Under the pieces are notes generated by a model. It was not told where the DNA came from. It saw nothing but the letters and a program-made list of their open reading frames with translations, and ran no database searches. A DNA stretch of 64,000 bases. It comes from Agrocybe praecox. Taxonomy: Eukaryota; Basidiomycota; Agaricomycetes; Agaricales; Agrocybaceae. The stretch is from assembly GCA_964017145.1 (NCBI GenBank), contig OZ024846.1, positions 496,001-560,000 on the forward strand, given 5' to 3'. The position numbers were made by a program, and so were the translations under genes. Below, one piece after another: positions 12,529 through 23,323 of this stretch; the first letter of the stretch is position 1; each line of letters opens with the position of its first letter.

Positions 12529-13929
12529 CTACACACATTCAAGAGGTCTTCGCTGCTGAACAAACTGACCAAATGACCTTATCAGTGCTAGTTTATGACG
12601 CCATGGCGAACAAAGAGTACCTTGCAGAGCCTCTGATAAAGAATAATCCATCTCGACACTTTCCACGGAGGAAATACTGTGGACATTGACCTGCAAGACA
12701 CCGCGAGCGTACAAGTCAGGCATGCTTTCTTGAACCCAGGTCCTAACATCGGTGACCGTCTTGTTGTCCTCAAGGTTGATGGAACAATACACACGTCGCA
12801 TTCCAAAGAAATGGAGTCCAAGGAGGACGCGCTCGACTCCCGACCAGTCGAATTCGATGCTTTCAAACGACGAGTTGCGCTCGAGGTGAAGCCCAAGTGA
12901 AATGACGTCGAGGCACGAAGATTCGATGGAGGAGAGGATGCGTCGCAGGTTTTTCTCGATAATTGTTGATATTTTCGACGACGTGAGTTGCAAGCCTTGA
13001 ATGGACAACGTTTTCAACTGACTCAGTTTAGCGAAATTCAAAGCACTGAGGACATCGTTAGACAGAGGTTCTTTGTCGGCTTGGGCATCCCTTGTGTCCA
13101 ACTCGAAATGCACATTCTTCAATCCCACTCCTTGTTTCTTCACAAAAGCATGGATGTACTTGAAGTGTCCCGGTTTAACGTTGCGGATGCTCAGGGTTTC
13201 CACTTTCGCAGAGGCCAAGAATACCAGAATTGCGTCCTCTGTACCGACATCCAACGATTGCAAACTCCCACCCAATTCCGAAGTTAGATGAAGATGTTCA
13301 GCATACTTCGCGAATTTCACATCAGCCGTCAAGTGCTCCAACTCTGGGAATACTTCAAGGATACGAGCAACCTCGCGAGTGTCGTGGAATGTGGCGTTGT
13401 GAAATTCCAGGAAACGGACGTGGTCACCAAAGAATGAAGAAGCTAGGGAGAGTCGGAGCTGGTTGCGGTTTTGGAGGGATAACCCAGTCCAATCGACGTT
13501 GTGGATAGAAAGGGTGTGAATTTTGCTTCTAGAAATGTTGGGCGCCGTGCCGCAGAGCAAGGCGATTATGTCGGTGAAGGACAACAGTTGATTTTCGGGC
13601 TTCGCCATGCTCGGCTTCCTCGACGGTGATGGGTCCCTCGACCTCATCGTTCTTGGTTTTTCCTTGGCATCATCCATTTCCACTCTCTCGATCTGCTCCA
13701 GGAACGTACACCCTTGTGTGTTCACAAGGTCCAAAAACCCGGGTACCCTCCAGCTCCACAGTTGTACAGTCTTGAAGAGATGATGTCGACTCCGAGGGAG
13801 CCAATCAGTGCAAACGAGGCTGCAGTTGCCTAATGCTCCAATATTGGAGATGTGGTCGATGATGAGGTCGGTGATTTCGACTGGGAGGCGGCTTGAGGTC
13901 AATGAAGGCGGTAGTGGTACGTCGATCAT
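12529..13929 (-). CDS. F-box domain protein
   Basis: One uninterrupted 466-codon frame from ATG 13929 to a stop at 12529. Residues about 14-60 (LPVEITDLIIDHISNIG, then CSLVCTDWLPRSRHHLFKTV) form an F-box: a helix that docks on Skp1 in SCF ubiquitin ligases. The rest is irregular leucine-rich repeats of the kind found in agaricomycete F-box proteins (for example LSIHNVDWTGLSL, VEHLTAD-like and LKTLSIQGLQL segments), which would present a substrate-binding surface. Such genes form very large families in mushrooms and are often intronless. The substrate is unknown, and nothing in the neighbourhood indicates it. Confidence 0.85.
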   Translation of the reverse strand: MIDVPLPPSLTSSRLPVEITDLIIDHISNIGALGNCSLVCTDWLPRSRHHLFKTVQLWSWRVPGFLDLVNTQGCTFLEQIERVEMDDAKEKPRTMRSRDPSPSRKPSMAKPENQLLSFTDIIALLCGTAPNISRSKIHTLSIHNVDWTGLSLQNRNQLRLSLASSFFGDHVRFLEFHNATFHDTREVARILEVFPELEHLTADVKFAKYAEHLHLTSELGGSLQSLDVGTEDAILVFLASAKVETLSIRNVKPGHFKYIHAFVKKQGVGLKNVHFELDTRDAQADKEPLSNDVLSALNFAKLSQLKTLSIQGLQLTSSKISTIIEKNLRRILSSIESSCLDVISLGLHLERNSSFESIEFDWSGVERVLLGLHFFGMRRVYCSINLEDNKTVTDVRTWVQESMPDLYARGVLQVNVHSISSVESVEMDYSLSEALQGTLCSPWRHKLALIRSFGQFVQQRRPLECV

Positions 13930-16112
13930 GGTAATGTCGTCTTTTACTTTTGTTACGATTTTTGATTAATTTTTTGTGTTGACTTTAGGCGTATTGGTTA
14001 TGGTCCTTGCTGAGTGGTTATTTTGCACTGCGACGACAGCAGTGGTGGTAGTGGTCAAGAAGCTTGGGTATTTGTGTTGACTTTGTGACGCCGGAGGACG
14101 AAAAGTAATTAAGGCTACTTTTGGTTACGAAAGATGGCTGCGATGATTATGGAGTGCTCCGAAAGTCCAGCATTAGCTCCATCCCACACTCCCACCGGAG
14201 CTTGCACCACATTCACACTCACCGAAAGGCGGAATTATCACGTCGTTTTGTGTTCTTCTGCTCCCATGACCCGCGTTAGATTGACAGCTTCATCTCAACA
14301 TAGTCATTCATTCACATTTCTGTGGTTGGATGTTCAACATCCAGCAATTAAGCGCCGCACAAGTCGAGTTTTGGGCCCGGATAACTGCTAACGCGCGGTC
14401 CTTGTTCGGATCTTTTGCTTTTATTTTTTCATTTCTTCCACTCATTCAGTTGCACGTTCCAAATGGCGTGCCAAGTACGAAAGTACGAAGCTCGAGAAGA
14501 TCACCAAAGAATGTCATTGGCCCTTCGTTGGTGTCACGCGCGGCATGGCGCCATAATCATTCGAATTCGTTTGCTGGAATCCCAATTTACCCCAGCTTTC
14601 TACCCCACATAATGGTCCTTCGCCATGATGTCGACGAAGTAATATGTTTTACGTTTCAAAGTTTGGATCCGGTCTTTGCAAATTGCGGCGTGCTATTTAA
14701 TTTTCTCGAGGGCCGATGTGTGATCATTGTGATGTCTTGGCGACAAAACGTGCCGTTTCGCGATCACCACGTGCTTTCATTCCCAACGTACGCGTCGTGG
14801 TACACGCTATGTACCATATCTTAGCTTCGACCTGAATTCTATGTTTGACGGGTGGGCACAGATCTGAACAAACATTGTCCTTCATTAAAGTTGCACTCGT
14901 GACAAATAAATCGTACGGTATCTGGTGTCGTCAACTGCTCGGCGTTCAGTTAGCAATTGTTACATTTAAACCGGAATGATATTAAACTCATGCACGTTCG
15001 ACCAGACACGTTCGAGTAGAATTTGAGAAATGCGTCTACTACTTAAATGGAATGATTATGTGTATATGCGGCTAAGGTAATCCATACGATAGTAATCGTC
15101 AATGGTGCTTCCTCTGCGGTACTTATCAACACAAATGCCATCAGAGATGCGAATATGGAAAGCTGAATGACAGATGTACGGCTGGTAGCCTTGCCGAATA
15201 TTACTCTATACTTGCTGTGTATATGCGTATACACCATGTACACACCATATACTTGTACGTGGCGATGGCTGTACACCGGAAGATATTGTGTGCCTACGAA
15301 AGAAGTTTCTATATTAATTTCCCCGTCGGAAATAACTTCGGTTCGTCTCAGACGGGCGATAATGTCGACTGGTAAAAAGATTTCTTGAGTGGTAGACTGG
15401 TTCACCGTATATTAGTTACCCGACTCCTCTTTTTTACTATCCTACATGTCCTAATAGGTAGTACAACAGTACGAAGTATGGAACACATAACCTGAGGCTG
15501 GTGACGGTGTGAATCATTGCTATTAGGCTTTCAGCTGTCAGCGTTTCAAGAATAAGTAAATACTACGCCGTACGGGCGGTGCTTGAACTTGAATTGCCGA
15601 AACCTAATAACAGCACCAACATAAACAACCACTGGCAAACCTCCGCCAAACTTGGTTCCTGACACGATTCAAATTCCGACCCTGCCCAGTGTGTGTAAGT
15701 TTGAATGGTAAATATTTAAATCTCGTCTCGAAAATAGCTGTTCATTTTAATGATATTGCAGTTAGTTTTTACTGATATGTACAAAAAAATATGCCGAACG
15801 AGCAGTGTCATCGACCCGCCATAAGTAAGCTTTGAGCGCTGAGCGCTGGTAATTTGTACAGCCTTGTGTGGGAGAAGGCTGTCGTGGCTAATATTTACAA
15901 AGGCGACGCCTTTGCCGGCAGAACGGCAGGCCTGACTCAAAACAGTTCTGCCCCTGACACTAAAAGGCATGCACCGAACCGTTAAGTCTTCTTCTTTATC
16001 TTCCCCTCCCTCTCCCTCCCCCTCCCCCCCCTACCAAAACTCAGATCTGAAAACTGGACAATGATAGTTTCTTACCCTAAGACTCGGCTTACACAGACAA
16101 CCACAGATTGTA
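13930..16112. other. Spacer, no supported gene
   Basis: Long gene-poor stretch. A plus ORF (14330-14824) and a minus ORF (15043-15405, non-ATG start) are open but carry no motif. A C-rich pyrimidine tract (CCCTCCC repeats) at about 16,004-16,033 sits 80 nt before copy A of the N-rich family and may belong to its promoter. Confidence 0.45.
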
Positions 16113-16491
16113 ATGGCTTTTCTATCGCGTCTCATTAAATTATTCTGGAGACGCGAAGGAAGCCGCAAGTCAAACCGACGTGAAGCAAGCGTTCAATACG
16201 TCCTAGTTTTCAATGGTGATGTCCACTTCACGTCTTATGGTCGCTCGACCCTTTCCTCCAACTGTGGAAATTGGGTGTCCAATAACACTACGACCCTTTC
16301 GACGGATAATTCATCCACAGTGATATTGGATGTGAACAGGAATGAAGGAAGTCAGTACTCGCTCTTTTTCTGTTCGTCCTTTTTAAGTTGGCTTGGTTCT
16401 CACTCGGCTCTTGCTCTGGAAAATAGCATCACACGATGACGACTACGGAAGCTTTGGCGGAGAGTCGGACTCTGGTCGTTCCAGCGTGTGA
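16113..16491 (+). CDS. N/S/T-rich 'NGDVH' family small protein, copy A
   Basis: Exon 1 (16113-16350) and exon 2 (16427-16491) join in phase 1 (GTCAGT donor, AATAG acceptor) to give 100 aa. The protein has three parts: a basic amphipathic start (MAFLSRLIKLFWRREGSRK), a hydrophobic strand ending NGDVHF, and an Asn/Ser/Thr-rich tract with DNSSTVILDV. Exon 2 adds an acidic Gly/Ser tail (SHDDDYGSFGGESDSG). The same plan recurs in copies B, C and the two at 31 and 55 kb, all with a variant of NSSTV near the C-terminus. No known domain is recognised. There is no signal peptide. Function is unknown; a self-assembling or membrane-touching role is only a guess. Confidence 0.6.
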
Positions 16492-16786
16492 TAAGGAGGT
16501 TGCGTGTATCCACTGCTCAAGTAACGGTGTAGCTGATTTCTTGGTACGTCGATTGCCTGTCTCAATGCCCTGTGTGTTTTGATTTATCAATGCTCCTTCT
16601 GATAGGTAAATTTAAGTGTGGAAAAGATCTAAAATATTTATGCTGGTTTGCGCAACAGACAGAACTAGAGAGCTTTACATATAACATGACATTGGAGTAG
16701 GAGCGGGTTTATAGACATTTCACAGTATATCTAGATCCATAGTAACTTTTTTCTATCTAATTTAATGATGGTATACCACAACCTGA

Positions 16787-17994
16787 TCAATCAAGCTCAT
16801 CGATTTCCATGTCCCGTTTAATGGATGTGTGAATCCGATTGTTGACGACTGGACCGTGGCCGAGGAACAATGGCTCGCGGGGCCGATTGTTGACGACTGG
16901 ACCGTGGCCAAGGAATAATGGCTCGCGGGGCCGATTGTTGACGACTGGACCGTGGCCAAGGAACAATGGTTCGCGTGGCCGGTTGTTGACGACTGGACCG
17001 TGGCCAAGGAACAATGGCTCGCGTGCCTCAATCTCGCTGTCGTCGAAGTCTCGTTGCTGCTGTTGAGGAGCGTTCATACCAGCACCCATACCATGTCCGA
17101 AGTGCTTCGCGAACCCGCCGAATCCGAATCGTGGCTCGCGTGCTTCTATCTCGCTGTCATCGAGGTCGCGTTGCTGTGGGGGACCGTGCATTCCTCCATG
17201 TCTGCCTCCACCAAAGCCTCTCATACCGCCTCCTCCGTGGAATCGAGGCTGACGAGACTCGAGTGTGCTTTCATCTCGGCCCATGATAGGCTTCCTGTGG
17301 CGAAGGGAGCGCAGAGCGGGGATCTCCCTGGATTCGAAAGAACTTTCATCACGACCGATGATGACATTAGGGAGGGTTGTCTTGGGCTGGACCCTGAATG
17401 GGGCATGTCCCAGACCGTTGACAGGAATTCTGGGCTCACGCGCCTCGACAAGTTGGCTATCGTCAAAGTCGCGCTGCGAAGGACCGTGTCTTCCTCCTCC
17501 GAAGCCACCAAAGCGTGGCTCGCGAGCTTGGAGGTCTCTCTGCCGATGTCCACCACCGTGCCCGCCAGAGCCATGACCTCCTCCGCCGGATCCTCGTGGC
17601 TCGCGAGCTTCGAGGTCCCTCTGCCGATGTCCACCACCGTGCCCGCCAGAGCCATGACCTCCTCCGCCGGATCCTCGTGGCTCGCGAGCTTCGAGGTCCC
17701 TCTGCCGATGTCCACCACCGTGCCCGCCAGAGCCATGACCTCCTCCGCCGGACCCTCGTGGCTCGCGAGCTTCGAGGTCCCTTTGCTGAGGTCCACCACC
17801 GTGCCTGCCAAAGCCATGACCTCCTCCGCCAGATCGTCGTGGCTCGCGGGATTGGATGACCTCGCTGTTATCGACATCAACAGGTTAGCTCATTTTCTTC
17901 AAGTGAATAGTTAACCATACTTGAGGGCAGTGGGCGCAGCTAATGCTGGGACAATGAGGGCAGTAGCGATGAGTACGGTTGCGAATTTGACCAT
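16787..17994 (-). CDS. Secreted repeat protein with Gly/His-rich and REPLFLGHG repeats
   Basis: Exon 1 (17994-17921) encodes the signal peptide MVKFATVLIATALIVPALAAP. A 56-nt intron joins it in phase 2 to exon 2 (17864-16787), giving 383 aa. The mature part opens with four 27-residue repeats rich in GGGGHG and ending RQRDLEAREPRG. A middle region carries spaced QRDFDDS..EAREP blocks. Four 16-residue repeats of REPLFLGHGPVVNN follow. The tail is IKRDMEIDELD. Every module starts or ends at EAREP or PREP with Arg nearby, so the protein looks like a precursor cut into repeated peptides, although classic KR sites are almost absent. A cell-wall role is also possible. The plus strand is open over the same span because of the repeats, but lacks a signal peptide. 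Confidence 0.75.
16835..17026 (-). repeat. 48-bp tandem repeat, four units
   Basis: Units start at 16835, 16883, 16931 and 16979 and differ at only a few bases. Each encodes 16 residues (REPLFLGHGPVVNNRP) in the secreted repeat protein. Confidence 0.95.
17515..17850 (-). repeat. 81-bp tandem repeat, four units
   Basis: Units start at 17515, 17596, 17677 and 17758, with a partial unit at 17839. Each encodes 27 residues of the Gly/His-rich region in the secreted repeat protein. The two central units are nearly identical, which suggests recent expansion or gene conversion. Confidence 0.95.
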
Positions 17995-19633
17995 TCTGAT
18001 TTTTTCAAATAAAGAGGCGAGTGTTTAATATGCGTTGTTTCTTTGTTGGTCGTGTGGCTTGAAGCTGCGTACAACGCTAAGCTTGATAGATGAGTTGTAG
18101 GTGTGGAAGTGGGAATGAGACCGGCTCAATGCAGAACACAGAACGTTCGACATCGTACTTATATACTTTTTTCTTCTCGAACCCTTAGCAGCCAGTCGCA
18201 GAGTAAAGTATTACCCAGATCTAAAGTACGCTGTTAGCCATTGATAGATGTGGTTCAATCACGAACTACAATTTATCCACCTGACAGAAAACTGCTACCC
18301 TACAGCAAACGCCTCTGTTTCCATCACATAACTGATGAACAACGTCAGTTTAGATGAGAGAGGTAATAGTTCGTCAAGACTTACCCATTCGTTTCCTAGG
18401 AAATGTGGAGGAGACGGGGTATTTTTTACCTGGTAATAGTTTTTTGAGGTATCGACGGTTTCTATTCCTGTCACCTTCACAATCGGCCCTCGTTAGTTTC
18501 CTAGACACATTTCTCCCAACCTCGTGCCCGTAGGACGCGCAGCTTTAAAGGCAGTGCCTACTACGCAGACGTCAATGTGATTGCATTTGAGGGTACCGCC
18601 ATTGCCAAGTATTGTCAGTTGGTCGATTTGTTTAGATACGCCGATTACAGGGTTTCTTTTGAGGAAAACAAGATTCCTCTGATGCAAAAGTTTTTCTTCA
18701 AGGCCAAGAAAACCTCCCGGTGTTGATACCAGTGCTCTACTGTTGGTTTGTCTGGGATCACTGAGGAGGGTGCACACTCTGGGTCGTGGTTACTGGCTGA
18801 ATCGCTAACCAATTGATCAGTGAACGTTTGAACTGTGACAATGTAAATTTAATCCCAGTTTGATGGGGAGATTCGGCATTTTTGGGATATTATCTAATGT
18901 TGCTTACGATGGCTTGCCTAGATCTGTTCAACGCTGGCAAACAGGCTGTGTTCCCGACTCGCCATGGCACTTTGAGATTTTAGGACGATTGCTTCCCGGT
19001 TTGTAAAAACCGATTGGCTAAGAGCCGAACTACGGTTACACTACTGGCACTATCGAAACAAGGCAATCACTGGTATATTGACTTCATTGGAGTAATTCGT
19101 GAACGTTCCTTCGACTTTGCAACACCTGCATCAAGGCTCACGAATTTTTGACCAAAAAGACAAAAGGCCTTGAATAGTGTTCGCGAGATTTATATCTTCT
19201 ACAGTAAATGAGTTTTATACCTTTTCAGGTCAAGAGCGATTTGAACGAGGGGCATGCATTGCATCGTTTTCTTGATTTTCACTTCTCTTCTGGAAAGAAC
19301 ATCCCCTTTCCCTTTCGCCTTTGAGTGTGGCAATGGAAACCTTCGGGCGGAAGTGGGCGCTCAGTTAGGCGCACAGCATCTTCCGGTTACACCTACAGGT
19401 AATGGAGGTAAATCCTAATACGCGTCTATTATTAGATCGTCCGTCTTATATATAACTCCTTCACGATAGTGAATCCCTACCCGGCCTTTCGCGCTTGACG
19501 CGCTTTTTCGTTCTTTTTCGTTCTTTTTTCTTCATCAAAAACACAGGGCAAAGGGGTTTCTAATATCTCGACCATTCAGTGTTTTCGTCGCGTAGCTATC
19601 TGCATCGGGGTTCCTTTCAACATGTCTGGTGTG
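17995..19633. other. Spacer, no supported gene
   Basis: The right part of the spacer begins with the promoter of the secreted repeat gene (TATATAC-like site near 18160). A short plus-strand stretch at about 18,530-18,735 reads FKGSAYYADVNVIAFEGTA without a stop but has no start codon. On the minus strand the same DNA is also open (18493-18777). Neither frame could be confirmed. A TATATATAA site at about 19,446 may belong to copy B of the N-rich family. Confidence 0.45.
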
Positions 19634-19667
19634 GATGGCTACTGCCTCTCGAGAGGCAGTAGCCATC
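19634..19667. repeat. 34-bp perfect palindrome without spacer
   Basis: The half-site GATGGCTACTGCCTCTC is followed directly by its exact reverse complement. It lies about 170 bp downstream of a TATATATAA sequence and just before copy B of the N-rich family, so it could form a hairpin in the 5' untranslated RNA. Confidence 0.95.
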
Positions 19668-19831
19668 TATTCAACCTCTCCAATCCATCTGGCTTTACCA
19701 TCCGACAACGTGTTTCTCCTTTGAAATATGGCTCAAGGACTCTTCTCGGACTTTGGGGGCCTCCCCTCACGGGACAAGGCTAACAACAATCGAATCAATC
19801 ACAACCACAAACCATACCAAACTTTCAAACC

Positions 19832-20194
19832 ATGCAAACGCAAGCCAAACTACATTCGCTCTGGAAATACCTCCAGCTTCGGATGTCGCCATCTAAACGA
19901 CCTAGGCAGCGTCTATCGCACACATCCACATCCACAACCCACCCAACGCATAGTACTTATCCTACCATTACCATCAATGGAGACGTGCATATCCATTGCA
20001 TCCACCTTATACATGTGCACAACGATATTCCAACATACATATTCCAGCCGACCAACGTCGTCAATTCTAACTCGTTCAATCACGTCAACTCGTCGAGCGT
20101 CGCAGTAGCCAACGACTACTCTACATCCTTCTCGTCGTCGACGACAAATATAGCTGAAGGCACGAGCACGAGCACGAGCACCCCCACGTCCTAG
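19832..20194 (+). CDS. N/S/T-rich 'NGDVH' family small protein, copy B
   Basis: A 120-codon frame from ATG 19832. It begins with a basic aromatic helix (LHSLWKYLQLRMSPSKRPRQ). A short strand TITINGDVHIH follows, then a His/Asn/Ser/Thr-rich region with FNHVNSSSVAVANDYST, and a (ST)n tail. NGDVH and the NSSSVAVAND block align with copy A and with the copies at 24 and 31 kb. An overlapping frame from ATG 19728 is longer at the 5' end but lacks every family motif, so the 19832 frame is preferred. Function is unknown. Confidence 0.55.
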   Translation: MQTQAKLHSLWKYLQLRMSPSKRPRQRLSHTSTSTTHPTHSTYPTITINGDVHIHCIHLIHVHNDIPTYIFQPTNVVNSNSFNHVNSSSVAVANDYSTSFSSSTTNIAEGTSTSTSTPTS

Positions 20195-21190
20195 ACCAGT
20201 CAGCTTCACTTATAGCAGCTTTCATTTCTATTTCCATTTCAATTATCTCTTCCTATCATCGACTATCTCCATTTTTCCATTTATACCATTTCGGACTCAT
20301 ATTTCAGGCGACAGACAAGATATTTACCGCGTTACTTTGGCTTCAAGTTTCTTACGAGTAAAAAAAAAAACAGATTTTTAACTTATGTCTTATATAAAAT
20401 AACGCCCTATTCCATTACAAACTTCTCAAATTGGGCAGCCTTAGCGACAGTAAAACCGTACGATCCAGATCTGTGGAAATTAGGCTCCTCATCCCGGCAG
20501 AGCTTTTACTCTCCACGGCAAGGGTATTACATACACGACTGACCCATTACTCAAGTTCAAGTCATACCTAATTTGGGCACTGGGCGCTTAAGCGCTTGTC
20601 ACTTGGGTACCGGAAATCGAAAGAAAAAGACTATCAGTTCAAATCTGAAGGCAAGCTAGCCAACAAGTTGAAAGCCACCTTACTTATGTCGTCTCAAATG
20701 TCTCTGTTTCTTCACCTCTTTCACCATATTTCCACTGACAGTGATACCTTGATTGACTAAACAATTTCCTCATACGTCGGCAATTGATTATGAGTTCGAC
20801 GATGCTGAACCAAACCTGTGGCCGAGGCCCGGAATGCAGATATACGATCAATATAGCCCAACTACTAATCTAACAACCAACGTTGCAACGTTTAAGTCTG
20901 CTGCCCGCCGATTAGATTAGATTCTAAACGATCACGTGTCACATGAACCTGCCATCGCGTACTTCCCTAATTCATCATCGCTTCTCCCCCCACCCACCAC
21001 TCACTCGCCGTCTCCAACGTCTCAAGGAGTCCGTGAAAATATCTTGTTTCATAGTTCAAATTGAGCCTATCCAAATAAACGACGCATTGATGACGTCATG
21101 AATATTTCGATTTGGCCCCCCATATAAATAGGAAGAACTTATCTTTCGTCATGTCCTCTTACTTTACCCCATATTTTATTTTATACGCAA
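20195..21190. other. Spacer, no supported gene
   Basis: No gene recognised. A CATATAAATA box at about 21,121 lies 70 bp upstream of the gene at 21191 and is a plausible TATA element for it. Confidence 0.5.
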
Positions 21191-21643
21191 ATGTCTTTGG
21201 CATCTACAACCTTTTACACTGCGAACTCTCTGGTCCGAGTTCGAGGCCCTGTTATCTCTCTCATGCGACACAAAATTGATTTTCTATCAAGTAACATCAA
21301 ACCTTTCTCGTCGTCGTTGTCGCAGTTGCAGGAATCCAACTCACACAGCCGCAATCTCCCGAGAAAGGATCAAATGTCTCAAGGTCACGCAGCTGATTCG
21401 ACCAATCTTCACCAGCGCGATCCACAGAGCACCAGCGCAAACCAGGGGAAAGCCGCAAAACATGACAGGAATGATACACGAGGGTTAGATGCGGCTGCGT
21501 CTGAGCACAGTTCGCAGACAAAGCCATCTCGTAGGGATAGGAATGATGAAGGCAATCCGGAGGGTATTGGCATGGTTGATCAGGTGGGCAGCGCGAGTGG
21601 CAGCGCCGGACATTTTGAGAAGGAAGAGGGAAAGAAGCGTTGA
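21191..21643 (+). CDS. Short member of the 'NPEGIGM' family
   Basis: A 150-codon frame from ATG 21191 with a TATA-like box about 70 bp upstream. The first 45 residues (MSLASTTFYTANSLVRVRG) are Ser/Arg-rich without acidic residues, as in mitochondrial presequences. The middle is highly polar and charged (Gln, Asn, Asp, Lys, Arg). The C-terminal signature GNPEGIGMVDQVGSASG (about residues 120-136) is shared with the two 335-aa paralogues at 26 and 50 kb and with the partial copy at 64 kb. The function of this signature is unknown to me. The dual arrangement of targeting-like start and disordered body suggests an organelle-targeted stress-type protein, but that is inference. Confidence 0.65.
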   Translation: MSLASTTFYTANSLVRVRGPVISLMRHKIDFLSSNIKPFSSSLSQLQESNSHSRNLPRKDQMSQGHAADSTNLHQRDPQSTSANQGKAAKHDRNDTRGLDAAASEHSSQTKPSRRDRNDEGNPEGIGMVDQVGSASGSAGHFEKEEGKKR

Positions 21644-21894
21644 TGATGTACGTGGCTTGGTTGCGACATTGTACGCTGCTGAAAGCTAATAGCTGAACCA
21701 CTATTTGAGGCGTACCTACAGAATGAGAATCAGAAGAAGGCCACCGGTGGCGAGAAGAGGTATACGCTGTCCAAACTAGTTGCGCTATAGCCGTTGATAA
21801 ATATGTTTTGTATTTTCATGTGCGCGAAATAACTATCGGGCTTGCCATATTTAGTATGTCCAATTTTTCAGGGTTTCAATAACTGGTAAGCTCG

Positions 21895-21945
21895 ATGGCT
21901 ATTTTCTAGAAAATAGGTAGCGCTATTTTAGCGAAAAATAGCCAT
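21895..21945. repeat. Nested inverted repeat, 51 bp
   Basis: Outer arms ATGGCTATTTT and AAAATAGCCAT enclose a perfect 16-bp palindrome TATTTTCTAGAAAATA and a TAGCGCTA core. It lies 250 bp past the stop of the short NPEGIGM gene. It could be a very short inverted-repeat element or an RNA hairpin. Confidence 0.85.
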
Positions 21946-22295
21946 TCTCTAAGATTAATTTGGTCCGATCTAATCCCCGACAAGCAGACACTAGGATCCA
22001 TAGTAAGCAATTCTTTTTATCGGGGACTTTCAAAGATTAAAGAGCACAAGCATGATTTTTAATTCACAAAAAAAGGACTCGTAGTACTGCACCGATGAAC
22101 TCGAGATCTTCACCCCTCTAAGAAAATCCACTCGTTATTTTTGAAATGTGTGGTATCAGTATTATGTACAGAAATTGACATCATTTCTCTCTGTCCAGGC
22201 GTCGCCCGCAGAGCAATTTAAAAGGAAACCTACATGTGTTGGAGTTCTCCAACCATAGATTGATATCCGTGCCGACAGTGCCGACAGCCTCTGTA

Positions 22296-23323
22296 TGGCG
22301 GTCATTTAGGTTAAGTATTCTCGCGCACTGCTCATTGGGATTTTTACCCTTTCTGCGCTATGTTATGGTCAAATTAGGTCCAAAATATGGCCAAGTCAAA
22401 TTGTCCCTGAACGTGTGCGCGGAAAGGAAAGTTGCGCGATGTTGGGTAAATCGCGCGACTTTTTTTCCGCGCGCAATTCTTTTAATTTAAGTGGAGTCAT
22501 GTGCGTGCGTATTCGATCAGCCCGCGCAATTATTTTGAGAATTGCGCGCAACATTTTGTATGAGCGCGCACCTTTCCTGGCGCGAATTGTCAGGGTAGTT
22601 CTACGTGTCCCGGCCTGCCGAAGGTCGGATCATCCGGCTGCATAATGGCTTTCAACGAAGCCATATACCAGACTTCATTTACAATTCATATACATACTAT
22701 GTTATGAAAACAATTGTTACTTTAACTGGCAGTCTTTACCTGCACTTGATTATCACTTCTCTGCTTTACTTACTCGGACATTTAATTGTATGTTTTAGTA
22801 AATTGGATGCAAATAGTTGGGAATAAATGGCTTTTGAATGTATAGTAGGCCATTTGCATCTGAAAGATACTTGTACTTGCAGGTTATAAATTATGAGACA
22901 TAAAGTTAAAATTATATGCAAGATTCCGATCCATCCATAGGGAAGAGTCAAAATTTGATGCCACAGAGTGCCTTGGGAGTGCCGGGGTGCCAAGCGGTGA
23001 TTCAACCGCCGGCACACGCTGGCACACATGAAATGTGCGCATCAGAAAATGTGCGCGCACACGAAAATGTTGCGCGCAATTCTCAAAATAATTGCGCGGG
23101 ATGATCGAATACGCGCGCACATGACTCCACTTAAATTAAAAGAATTGCGCGCGGAAAAAGAGTCGCGTGATTTACCCAACATCGCGCAACTTTCCTTTCC
23201 GCGCACACGTTCAGGGACAATTTGACTTAGCCATATTTAGACCTAATTTGGCCCTAACATTGCGCGGAAAGGGTAAAAATCTCAATGAGCGTGCGCGGGA
23301 ATATTTACCCTAAATGACCGCCA
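22296..23323. mobile_element. Non-autonomous inverted-repeat DNA transposon (MITE-like), 1,028 bp
   Basis: The left end TGGCGGTCATTTAGG is matched by CCTAAATGACCGCCA at the right end. Both are flanked by TA (22294-22295 and 23324-23325), the duplication typical of Tc1/mariner-like elements. The arms stay similar for about 275 bp (22296-22575 and 23049-23323). They are unusual in carrying many GCGCGC and CGCG runs in an otherwise AT-rich setting. No transposase ORF lies inside. The family assignment rests only on the TA duplication. Confidence 0.8.

Noticed and set aside
16952..17914. 320-codon plus-strand ORF over the repeat region
   Set aside because: Open only because of the tandem repeats. 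The minus strand has a signal peptide, a clean intron and an in-frame stop.
18493..18777. 95-codon minus ORF and opposing open plus frame
   Set aside because: Neither strand shows a motif or splice partner. The plus frame lacks a start codon. Left unassigned in the spacer entry.
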